Positions 26,808-33,999 of a DNA stretch of 64,000 nt are shown in pieces (the stretch's first letter is position 1; every line of letters begins with the position of its first letter). Both the position numbers and the translations under genes were made by a program. Source of the DNA: Parvibaculum sp045863935 (GTDB lineage: Bacteria; Pseudomonadota; Alphaproteobacteria; Parvibaculales; Parvibaculaceae). Under the pieces are notes generated by a model. The model was not told where the DNA came from. It saw nothing but the letters and a program-made list of their open reading frames with translations, and did no database searches. Where the stretch lies: assembly GCF_045863935.1 (NCBI RefSeq), contig NZ_BTVP01000007.1, forward strand, positions 1 to 64,000. Direction: 5' to 3'.

Positions 26808-27308
26808 TCAGGCCGAGGCGCGCTTTATCAATTCGCCCATCACCATGTCGACCGATCCGCTGCCCGTGGTAAGCGGCATCAGCACCGCCTCGACCGCCGT
26901 CAAGGGTTGAGCCCTTGCGAAGACGGCGGCGCCATAAAGACGGAGCGGACGGCGCAACTGACAGACGATGCCGAAAACCCTGGCAAGGGCAGCCGCCGAT
27001 TTCGCCGGCATTTCGCCTTCGAGCGAGCGGCCCGTGAAATCGCGCGCAAAGAGATCGTTGAGGGCCGTGCCCATCAGCCGGACACGAAAATCGGACAGCG
27101 TGAGAGCGGGAGGCCGGGCATCGATCAGAAAAACCGAGGGAAGGTGATTGACGATGTCGCCGGGGCTCACATCGGTGCGCGCCGGAAACGGCCTGCCGCC
27201 GCGCTTGCTCTGCCAATAGGCGAACATTTCGCGCAGGCGCGCGTCCTGAAAAGCGAGCAGCGGATCGATGTAAACGTCAAAGGGCGCAAGCCGCAATGGC
27301 TCAGACAT
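26808..27308 (-). CDS. PAS_5-like domain protein
   Basis: A 166-aa single-domain protein whose pattern (REMFAYWQSKRGGRPFPART, later FRVRLMGTALNDLFARDFTG) matches the alphaproteobacterial PAS_5 family. These are small PAS-like sensors of unknown ligand with no output domain, so the protein presumably acts on a partner. The ATG at 27308 replaces a TTG three codons upstream. It faces the ABC gene. Confidence 0.7.
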   Translation of the reverse strand: MSEPLRLAPFDVYIDPLLAFQDARLREMFAYWQSKRGGRPFPARTDVSPGDIVNHLPSVFLIDARPPALTLSDFRVRLMGTALNDLFARDFTGRSLEGEMPAKSAAALARVFGIVCQLRRPLRLYGAAVFARAQPLTAVEAVLMPLTTGSGSVDMVMGELIKRASA

Positions 27309-27421
27309 GGAACGCAAAACTCTCGGGTCTGGCCCCTGAGGGCCGCGCGGTTTTCCGGGGGCTCCTTCCTATATGCCATATCGGGACAACCGCCAAGCGG
27401 CGGCATGGGCGTCTGCCGGGT

Positions 27422-28513
27422 TCAGAAGGGCCCCGATTGCGGCTCGGCCACATCGTGACGCGGAACGGAGATAGCCGACGCCTCACCCGGCGCGAGCTGA
27501 AGCGCCTCCCAGCAGCCGTGGCGGCGGAGTATCTCTTCAAGTCCGGATGCACCGTTCGCCAGAGCCTCCGCAAGGGCGAGCTTCAGCGCACCGAGACAAC
27601 GCTGCTTGTAGCGGTTGGCGCGCGCGACGAAAGGCTGCCCGCGAAGATGCGTGGACAAGGTCGCATCGCCCGCCGCAACCGCGGCAGCGTTGGCCGTCAT
27701 GTAGGGCAGGTAGACCTCGCCGATCAGCGCGAGCAGCTTCCCGGCACCGGGTCCCGGCGGGTCTCCCGCGTCCTGCCAGACACCATCCATGCCCGAGGCG
27801 TCGTCCAGGTCCTGTACCCATTGGAAGGTGCGCACCGCCTTGCGGCGCATGATCGCCGACGCTGTCGGGTCGATCGCACATTGCGACAGCTGACCGTAGA
27901 GGCCGAAATCGGCTATTGACGGCCGGCTGCCGAACAGGAAACGGCTGCACTCGAGCTGCGCTTCCATCGCCGCAAGGATTTCCTCATAGGTCGCGCGCAG
28001 CAGGGGACGATTGACCGTACGGTCGCCAAGGGACGCCAGAAGACCAGTCTGGCGGGCGCGAAAGCGGCTGATGATTTCGTCGAATTGCGGCGCCGGCATT
28101 GCGCCGAGCCAACCGGCCATCTGCCGCGTCGAACAGAAGGCCTGATCGGCCTCGGCGTCCCATCGCATGTCGAAGAGCGCGAGGACCAGCCACTCATCCG
28201 CAAAATCCTCAATCAGCAAAGACAGAAAACGCTGCGCCGGATCGGCAGGAAGCACGCTTCGCCGGTCCGGGTAGCGGCGTTCGAGTTCAAGGATCATCGG
28301 CGTGGTGTCAGCCCAGTAGTCGCCCTCGGGTGCCTGTACGACCGGAATGACAGGCTTGCCGGCTTCCTTCAACTCGCCGCTTTCGGCGAGAAAGCCCGTC
28401 GGCACGATCCAGACATGCGGCAGACGCCGGTAGCGCATCACCGCGCGCATCTTCAGGGAGAAGGGGGAACCGGGGCCGCCAAGAATGCGCCAGGCAGGCT
28501 GTGTGTTCGTCAT
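27422..28513 (-). CDS. Glutathione S-transferase-like protein
   Basis: 363 aa. The N-terminal thioredoxin-like domain (LGGPGSPFSLKMRAVMRYRR) leads to a GST C-terminal helical domain including FLFGSRPSIADFGLYGQL near residue 215. About 130 extra residues follow, longer than normal GSTs (200-250 aa). The site residue before the first helix is Ser/Pro, as in Ser-type bacterial GSTs. The start at 28513 is supported by GGGAG; the first of two nearby ATGs lies too close to it. The gene is the last chromosomal gene before the island. Confidence 0.75.
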   Translation of the reverse strand: MTNTQPAWRILGGPGSPFSLKMRAVMRYRRLPHVWIVPTGFLAESGELKEAGKPVIPVVQAPEGDYWADTTPMILELERRYPDRRSVLPADPAQRFLSLLIEDFADEWLVLALFDMRWDAEADQAFCSTRQMAGWLGAMPAPQFDEIISRFRARQTGLLASLGDRTVNRPLLRATYEEILAAMEAQLECSRFLFGSRPSIADFGLYGQLSQCAIDPTASAIMRRKAVRTFQWVQDLDDASGMDGVWQDAGDPPGPGAGKLLALIGEVYLPYMTANAAAVAAGDATLSTHLRGQPFVARANRYKQRCLGALKLALAEALANGASGLEEILRRHGCWEALQLAPGEASAISVPRHDVAEPQSGPF

Positions 28514-28750
28514 TTCCATCTCCCGGGAACGTGGCAATCGATGGGCCGGCCGCGCCCTGGAATTCGGGGCAGGCCTCCCTCCCGCTCCCCATAATCCGGG
28601 GCTGGCACTGCCGCAATGCCCGAATTGCCGTGTACCGCGATACGGAATTCACACCGGCCCGGAGTCCGCCCCCGCCCATTGTTTGCGGCCGCGAATTGTT
28701 CTACCTTGCGGCCCGCTCGGCAGGCCGCCTTCCCTGTGGCTTGCCCCTTG

Positions 28751-28789
<39 letters not shown>

Positions 28790-28872
28790 TCCTCCGGATA
28801 CGGATTTTCTTCGAAATATCAATCCCTTAGGTAGGCTGCATCCGTTGTGACTCTCGCGTCACTGGGCGTGTC

Positions 28873-29290
28873 GAAATACCTATTAGAGGCACAAACCCGG
28901 CACACTGCCGCGAACCCCAATATGAGGTTGCATGCTGTCAACTTTGGAGGTTGCGGATGTCAACTTTTGTCAACTTTCAGGGCCTGAACAAGCCTGCGAA
29001 ATATATATTCGACGTTTTGAAAAACGTAAACCGAGCGCCAAATGGCCGATTTGGTTGCCCAAAGTTGACAAAAGTTTCCCTAAAGTTGACAGAAATCACC
29101 TGATTTTCTTTTTTTGCCGAAACTGTCAACTTTGCCCCTGAGAATAGGTATTTCTTGGGGCGCTTCGGTTCGTCTCACCAACTGCGAAAATCGACTTCAG
29201 AGAATAGTATTTCGTCAGTTCGTTGCCGACGTTCTTCCCGGCACGAATGCGCCGTTGCCGCACTTGGCCCTGCCTCAAAAATACATATTC
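28873..29290. repeat. Second repeat family, consensus GAATAgGTATTTC
   Basis: Copies in alternating orientation: GAAATACCTATT (28873-28884, inverted), AATAGGTATTTC (29143-29154), AATAGTATTTC (29203-29213, one base shorter) and AAAATACATATTC (about 29278-29290, inverted, one change). They flank the GTCAACTTT set and may be further recombinase or excisionase sites. Confidence 0.55.
28937..29133. repeat. Six GTCAACTTT iterons between att site and integrase
   Basis: The 9-mer GTCAACTTT occurs at 28937, 28959, 28969 and 29125, and inverted (AAAGTTGAC) at 29061 and 29082. Several copies share the flanking T (TGTCAACTTT). The position, between the attachment core and the integrase gene, fits integrase arm-type binding sites; iterons for the nearby Rep-like protein are the alternative. 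The rest of the 28790-29572 stretch has no supported gene. Confidence 0.8.
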
Positions 29291-29572
29291 ACGACGTTGC
29301 GCCGGAAGCGTGCCCCGAGACTCAGGGCGAGCGTTTTCGGAATGCACGTATCGCTCTGCGCAGATCGAGAATGCTCGCCCACGCACGCCCCTGAGCGTTT
29401 TAGCGCAAATCCAAGAGAGGAGCGCGGGGAGCGCTGCCCTGCACAGACAGCGCTTCCTCGACAGGCGCCGATGCTCCTCCACGCTTCCCGTCGAGCGACG
29501 TTCCGGGAAACTCCTTGGCCTGGTCTCGGGGGCGTCCTAGTCAGCATGAGGCACAGTGGGAGAACACGCTTC

Positions 29573-30559
29573 ATGGCTACGATACGCAAACTGAGAGGAC
29601 GATGGCAGGCACAAGTTCGGCGCAAAGGTCTGCCGCCAAGAGCAAAGAGCTTCGACACACGAAGCGACGCTGAAAAATGGGCTCGCAATCTTGAAGCTGA
29701 GGCGGATCGCGGTAGTGTCCTCGCCGACACACGCCTCGCCGAGAACATGACGATCCGGGAGTTGCTGGAGCGCTATTTAGAGGAAGTGACGCCCACAAAA
29801 CGAGGAGCGTCCGCTGAGAGCTACCGGCTCAAAGCGATGATCGGACGTTCTATCGCTCACCGGACGCTCGCCATGCTGAAGCCAGAGCATATCGCCGTCT
29901 ATCGTGACGAACGTCTTGAGGCGATCAGTCCCGGCACCGTCCTCAAGGAACTAAATGTCCTTGCTCACGCGATTGACGTTGGACGGCGCGAATGGGGGAT
30001 CAATATTCAGCAGAACCCATGCCGGATGGTTCGCCGCCCCAAGCCGCCGCGCGGACGAGATCGCCGTCTTAAGCCCGGAGAAGAGGAGCGCCTGCTGACT
30101 GCGTCAGACGCCGGACGCAGCCTGTGGATGCGTCCTCTGATTGTCCTGGCGCTTGAGACAGCCATGCGACAGGGCGAACTGCTGGCGCTTGAATGGAGCG
30201 ATATAGACGAAGAGCGGCGTCTTGCGCATCTCGACCTTACGAAGAATGGCGACGCCAGAGACGTGCCGCTGTCTCGCCGTGCTCTCGAAGCTCTCGCGGA
30301 GTTAAAGACATTGAAAGTGGACGACCGGGTGGTGCCAACGACGCGCTCGGCGGTCGGTCAAGCGTGGCTCCACCTTCGCGCCAGAGCCGGGAGCGATGAC
30401 CTCCATTTCCATGATTTGCGCCACGAGGCGGTTACGCGGCTTCTGGAACGAGGTCTCAATGTCATCGAGGTTTCGACGATATCGGGACACAAGGAACTCC
30501 GGATGCTTCAGCGCTACAGCCATTTGAAGCCTGCCGATCTCGTTGCAAAGCTCGGTTGA
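29573..30559 (+). CDS. Tyrosine site-specific integrase
   Basis: 328-aa phage-type integrase, expected to catalyse integration and excision at the tRNA-Arg site. An N-terminal SAM-like/arm-binding part (MATIRKLRGRWQAQVRRKG, with a three-stranded pattern) precedes the catalytic domain. The catalytic set is complete: Arg in ETAMRQGELLALEW, HDLRHEAVTRLLERG, and SGHKELRMLQRYSH with the nucleophilic Tyr. The ATG at 29573 is chosen; an in-frame extension back to 29114 runs through the repeats and is unlikely. The left att core lies about 800 bp upstream. Confidence 0.92.
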   Translation: MATIRKLRGRWQAQVRRKGLPPRAKSFDTRSDAEKWARNLEAEADRGSVLADTRLAENMTIRELLERYLEEVTPTKRGASAESYRLKAMIGRSIAHRTLAMLKPEHIAVYRDERLEAISPGTVLKELNVLAHAIDVGRREWGINIQQNPCRMVRRPKPPRGRDRRLKPGEEERLLTASDAGRSLWMRPLIVLALETAMRQGELLALEWSDIDEERRLAHLDLTKNGDARDVPLSRRALEALAELKTLKVDDRVVPTTRSAVGQAWLHLRARAGSDDLHFHDLRHEAVTRLLERGLNVIEVSTISGHKELRMLQRYSHLKPADLVAKLG

Positions 30560-30604
30560 AAAAATCTACGAGAAATCGGTCGTCCGGTCGGACAAGCGCT
30601 ATAA

Positions 30605-30636
30605 CGGTAATCATCCTTCCATTTGGATGATTACCG
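30605..30636. promoter_or_regulatory. 12-bp perfect inverted repeat at the start of the Rep-like gene
   Basis: CGGTAATCATCC (30605-30616) and GGATGATTACCG (30625-30636) with an 8-nt loop. The 3' arm contains one candidate ATG (30627) and ends 2 bp before the next (30639). It could be an operator, a translation-blocking hairpin or part of an origin. Confidence 0.7.
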
Positions 30637-31823
30637 CCATGCGACGTTATCTCGCTCCCATTCCTTTTGCTAAAGCACCCGGGCCTCTAGAGGTGCTGCC
30701 GTATCGGCTTCAATCCAGTATCTCGAAGCAAGCCAGGTTCGCTGGCAGATTCATCCTGATCCCACAGATTGACCTATCCGACTTCAGGAGCCGCGCGGTG
30801 ATCGACTGGGTCCGCGTAAGCATTACGCTCGCCCGACAGACCCAACACCAATGGCTACAAGCGACGATTCAGCCTTATGTAGACCGGCAGCAGATGATTA
30901 GACCGGTCGCGCCGATCTCTGGAACTGCTACCGACCGGTTCGAAATCACATTTCAAGAACCGCGTCTGGGGAAGATTTCGGACGCACTTGACGCGATTGA
31001 AGCTGCCTACGGCTTTGTAATTCCCGCCCAGTGCGATGCAATCGAGGTAAGTGTCGACTTTACTCCGAGGATACCGTCAGCCTCAAGCCGCAGGCTTATG
31101 TTTCGCGCTTTGAGCCACCACTTCCTGCCGAAGATTGACCTCTTCGCCGTAAAGACGGCGCAACCGCGCTTCGCGTGGGGAGCTGGAAAGGATTTCACGC
31201 GTTTCACGGTCCCATCATGGAAGCTCATAAAGGCGGATGAGTTCCACTATGCCGTCAACGACTACGATTGCCCTGCTACCGCCGACGCCACTTTCTACGT
31301 AGGTGCAAAAGATGAGCAGATCATGTGGCGGATCATGGACAAAGTCATCGATCGTCAGAATAGGTCCGCCGGAAGCTTCGTTGATCTGGAAGAGCATAGA
31401 AAACGGGTCCGCATTGAAGTCACACTCCAAGGCTCTGAAATTGACCTTCTGGGAATAAGACCCATAAGCAGCCTGCTTCGGTTTGACTTCACCAAGCTGA
31501 AAACCCGTTACTTCTCATTCAAGCTGCCTACCTTTTCAGATGGCCTCCATCCAACCGGGATTTCTATTGTCGGACAAGAAGTGGAAGATCGGCGGATAGC
31601 CAAGTTTTTGAAAACAGGCATCATCGGCTTGTCTTTGATGGACGCCGCGCGCGGACGTTTTCGTGACAAACACAGGAAAGACTTCGTGCGCTTCTTCAAG
31701 GAAAGAGGACTGCGCACGCCGCGTAAGATGCAGTCAGGTCAGCTTGGACCCATGCTTGCCTATGGTGAGCTAGACAGGCGTGTAGAGATGGCTCTTAGGA
31801 AGCTGACGATAAGGGAGAAGTAG
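30627..31823 (+). CDS. Probable phage/plasmid-type replication initiation protein
   Basis: 398 aa, no membrane segment. The layout recalls replication initiation factors of filamentous phages and rolling-circle plasmids (Rep_trans/gene II-like): an early VIDWVRVSITLA strand, a middle ATFYVGAKDEQIMWRIMDK segment (T-Y-x-G ... Y/D-K pattern), and EEHRKRVRIEVTLQGSE, the usual arginine-rich beta strand. A catalytic tyrosine was not assigned. It follows the integrase and the 12-bp inverted repeat. The start could be 30627 or 30639; neither has a clear ribosome site. The functional call rests on pattern recognition only. Confidence 0.5.
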   Translation: MITAMRRYLAPIPFAKAPGPLEVLPYRLQSSISKQARFAGRFILIPQIDLSDFRSRAVIDWVRVSITLARQTQHQWLQATIQPYVDRQQMIRPVAPISGTATDRFEITFQEPRLGKISDALDAIEAAYGFVIPAQCDAIEVSVDFTPRIPSASSRRLMFRALSHHFLPKIDLFAVKTAQPRFAWGAGKDFTRFTVPSWKLIKADEFHYAVNDYDCPATADATFYVGAKDEQIMWRIMDKVIDRQNRSAGSFVDLEEHRKRVRIEVTLQGSEIDLLGIRPISSLLRFDFTKLKTRYFSFKLPTFSDGLHPTGISIVGQEVEDRRIAKFLKTGIIGLSLMDAARGRFRDKHRKDFVRFFKERGLRTPRKMQSGQLGPMLAYGELDRRVEMALRKLTIREK

Positions 31824-32231
31824 CGTAGAGGGTGGAAAGCAGGTGTAGAGATAGAGGTAACAGCAGAATTAGTTATTAGGGCGCCCGCTACCTGCGGGAC
31901 ATAGAAGAGGAAGTCCGGGGTAATTTCAGCGAAACGTAGCGGACTCGGGGGCGGAACTTTGGTCGGAAAAACTTGTCGCGCTCTTACCGTCATCGAAGTC
32001 CTAGAAAGAGCCATCTCAAGCTAAGGGGATGCAGCCTGTGTTCACGAGCGTCCCCGGCTCCTAGGCTCCTCTTAGCGAGCTGACACAGCCAGGACGGCAA
32101 GATTCGCCGGAGTCGTTTTAAGCGTCACTGGCGAGCTTTTGCCTCGGGCGCGCGCTCTGCACTCGCGAAACGCGAAACCTCACCAGCGCGCTTCTGTGAG
32201 TCTCTGGTGAGATTCCCAAACGCATAGATGG
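31824..32231. other. Gene-free stretch inside the island
   Basis: 408 bp with no supported gene between the Rep-like gene and the serine recombinase (transcribed towards each other). GGATGCAGCC at 32027-32036 is the reverse complement of GGCTGCATCC at 28834-28843, near the left end of the island. No hairpin-plus-T-run terminator was seen. Confidence 0.4.
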
Positions 32232-32813
32232 CTAGCAAGTCGCGGGCGACAACTTGCGATGCTCGCGGATCAGTCGTGAGAGCGTGCGAGGATGGACGCC
32301 GTAGCGTTCCGCCACCTCTTCCAGAGGCCGCCGCATCTTCTCGACTGCCCTGCGCGCTTCCGCCTTCTGCTTCTCGGTCAGCGCCGGACGCCGGCCGATC
32401 CTCTGCCCCTTAGCGCGAGCCGCAGCCATGCCGGCGCGGGTGCGTTCGCTCAGGATGGCGCGTTCAAACTCGGCCATGGCACCCATGATATGGAAGGTCA
32501 GACGCCCGCCGGACGAACTCGTATCAATCGCCTCGGTCAGGGATCGAAACTCAACGCCCCGGTCGCCGAGCTCATTGATGAGCTGAATGAGTTCGATCAA
32601 CGACCTCCCCAACCGGTCGAGCCGCCAGACGATCAGCATGCTTCCGGGCTCCAATGCGGACAGCGCCTTTGTCAGTCCGGGGCGTTCGAACTTGGCACCA
32701 GAGACTCCCTGATCTGTAAACAGACGGTCGCAGCCGGAGTTGGTCAGTGCCGACACCTGCAGGTCGAGCAATTGCTCGTGGGTCGATACGCGCGCATAGC
32801 CAATCCTCTTCAT
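32232..32813 (-). CDS. Serine recombinase (Tn3 resolvase/invertase family)
   Basis: 193 aa. The catalytic N-terminal domain starts MKRIGYARVSTHEQLLDLQ with the nucleophilic Ser in RVST. It contains LIVWRLDRLGRSL (arginine cluster), the long E helix (FHIMGAMAEFERAILSERT), and a C-terminal helix-turn-helix (EEVAERYGVHPRTLSRLIR). The size fits resolvases or invertases rather than large serine integrases. The ATG at 32813 is preferred over an upstream in-frame start. Its site is unknown; a perfect 13-bp palindrome lies 150 bp upstream. There is no transposase, so it may be a multimer-resolution or inversion remnant. Confidence 0.92.
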   Translation of the reverse strand: MKRIGYARVSTHEQLLDLQVSALTNSGCDRLFTDQGVSGAKFERPGLTKALSALEPGSMLIVWRLDRLGRSLIELIQLINELGDRGVEFRSLTEAIDTSSSGGRLTFHIMGAMAEFERAILSERTRAGMAAARAKGQRIGRRPALTEKQKAEARRAVEKMRRPLEEVAERYGVHPRTLSRLIREHRKLSPATC

Positions 32814-32968
32814 CCCGTCACTCCGCACTGCACCTGGACAGCTCACCGGCTGCTACGGCTCCTTGACATAAAGGAACCCTTATCCGATAGCTGAAAGCAT
32901 CGATTTCCGATCCTCATAAGTCATTGATTTTGCAGTGAGTGACATCGAGGCACAGGGAATTTTCCCGA

Positions 32969-32996
32969 CCGCACAAAAGGGTTCCCTTTTGTGCGG
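32969..32996. repeat. Perfect 13-bp inverted repeat
   Basis: CCGCACAAAAGGG (32969-32981), TT, then CCCTTTTGTGCGG (32984-32996). A smaller GGGAA-TT-TTCCC palindrome sits at 32955-32966. They lie between the divergent serine recombinase and the unknown gene at 33028, so they may be a recombination site or a shared operator. Confidence 0.8.
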
Positions 32997-33027
32997 CCAA
33001 TTCCACACCATCAGGACCGCATAAGCA

Positions 33028-33654
33028 ATGACACCTAAAGCTATCGCCTTCGGAGCCCTCGTTACAATCGTCGTCATCGCCACGGTTTGGTTTCTCACCT
33101 CAGAGTCACCGTCGCATCCCGCCAAAATTATCGAGGATGGCCAGCAGCATTCCGTCGTCACGATGCGCTTCGATGCCTTCTCTTCGTCCAGCTTCGACGG
33201 CATCACCGCCGAAATATCGGGCAGGCTTCTAGATATCCGGGTAGGTGACGAAGAAATCGATGCTCCGGGGGTCTTCCGTATGACCTGTAAGAACGGAAGC
33301 GATCAATCTATTGCGATGCTCATACCCGGCACTGAGGCCCTTTGGTCAAAGGACAGCGATGACTTCGTTCGCGGTGCGGTATCTGGTTCGGATAGTCCAG
33401 CGTCAAACTCTGAGACACTCAGTCCGAGCGAGTTCGTTCCTGTGAGTGTTCTTCTTCGAGAGGGAAGTCTCCTGGTCTCCGTGAACGGGAGCGCAACGAG
33501 GATGCTTCGGACTTGGTATGAGGGAGCGACTGTTCAGATTGACTTCAAAATCGACGGTCAAAGCCCGGCGCGAGTTTCCGTGTTGTCCCCAACTTCAGAC
33601 AATGCGAACAGAGAGATTGCGTCAACCATTCAGGCTTGCAGTTTAATGCGGTAA
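33028..33654 (+). CDS. Membrane-anchored or exported protein of unknown function
   Basis: 208 aa. An N-terminal hydrophobic helix (AIAFGALVTIVVIATVWFLT) acts as signal anchor, and the rest is soluble and strand-rich with no recognised domain. Two cysteines remain after the anchor. It is the only accessory cargo gene besides the restriction operon. Codon use is less GC-biased than the flanks. The palindrome 32 bp upstream could regulate it. Function cannot be stated. Confidence 0.6.
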   Translation: MTPKAIAFGALVTIVVIATVWFLTSESPSHPAKIIEDGQQHSVVTMRFDAFSSSSFDGITAEISGRLLDIRVGDEEIDAPGVFRMTCKNGSDQSIAMLIPGTEALWSKDSDDFVRGAVSGSDSPASNSETLSPSEFVPVSVLLREGSLLVSVNGSATRMLRTWYEGATVQIDFKIDGQSPARVSVLSPTSDNANREIASTIQACSLMR

Positions 33655-33829
33655 TCGTTGAATTGCTCAAAGTCGTCAATGGAAATTCGCAGAGCAACAA
33701 GGTTTGCGCAGCGAAACGTCAGAAGGTCTGTAAGACACAACTTTGACAAATTTCAAATCGTTGAGGCAACACGCCTTTAATCAGGAAAAGCCCGAACAGC
33801 TCACTCGGCCGCAGCCTCCCTGCATAGTT

Positions 33830-33932
33830 CGACGAGTCTGAATTCATCGATGCGTCCGAAGGCATGAATCGATGATTCCGAAATCATCGAATTGCAGACT
33901 CCCCACTTCGACGATTTAAAATTCGTCGAAAC
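33830..33932. repeat. Cluster of ATCGA-type palindromes downstream of hsdR
   Basis: Within 33655-33999, which has no gene, lie AATTCATCGATG, AATCGATGATT with AAATCATCGAATT (arms CGATGATT/AATCATCG), and TTCGACGA ... TCGTCGAA (33907-33914/33923-33930). No T-run follows, so these are not ordinary terminators. Confidence 0.6.
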
Positions 33933-33999
33933 GGGCCACAACCAACAATTTTTTATAGCCCCTCGCCAAAACTCCTAAACTGTTTGGATCCTTCATACT

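Noticed and set aside
28937..29133. CRISPR array
   Set aside because: Units are only 9 bp, irregularly spaced and in both orientations; no cas genes.
28932..29141. 69-codon ORF over the GTCAACTTT repeats
   Set aside because: The frame is made by the repeats themselves and has no ribosome site.
29114..29572. N-terminal extension of the integrase by about 153 codons
   Set aside because: It runs through the repeat arrays, and integrase similarity starts at the ATG at 29573, which has a ribosome site.
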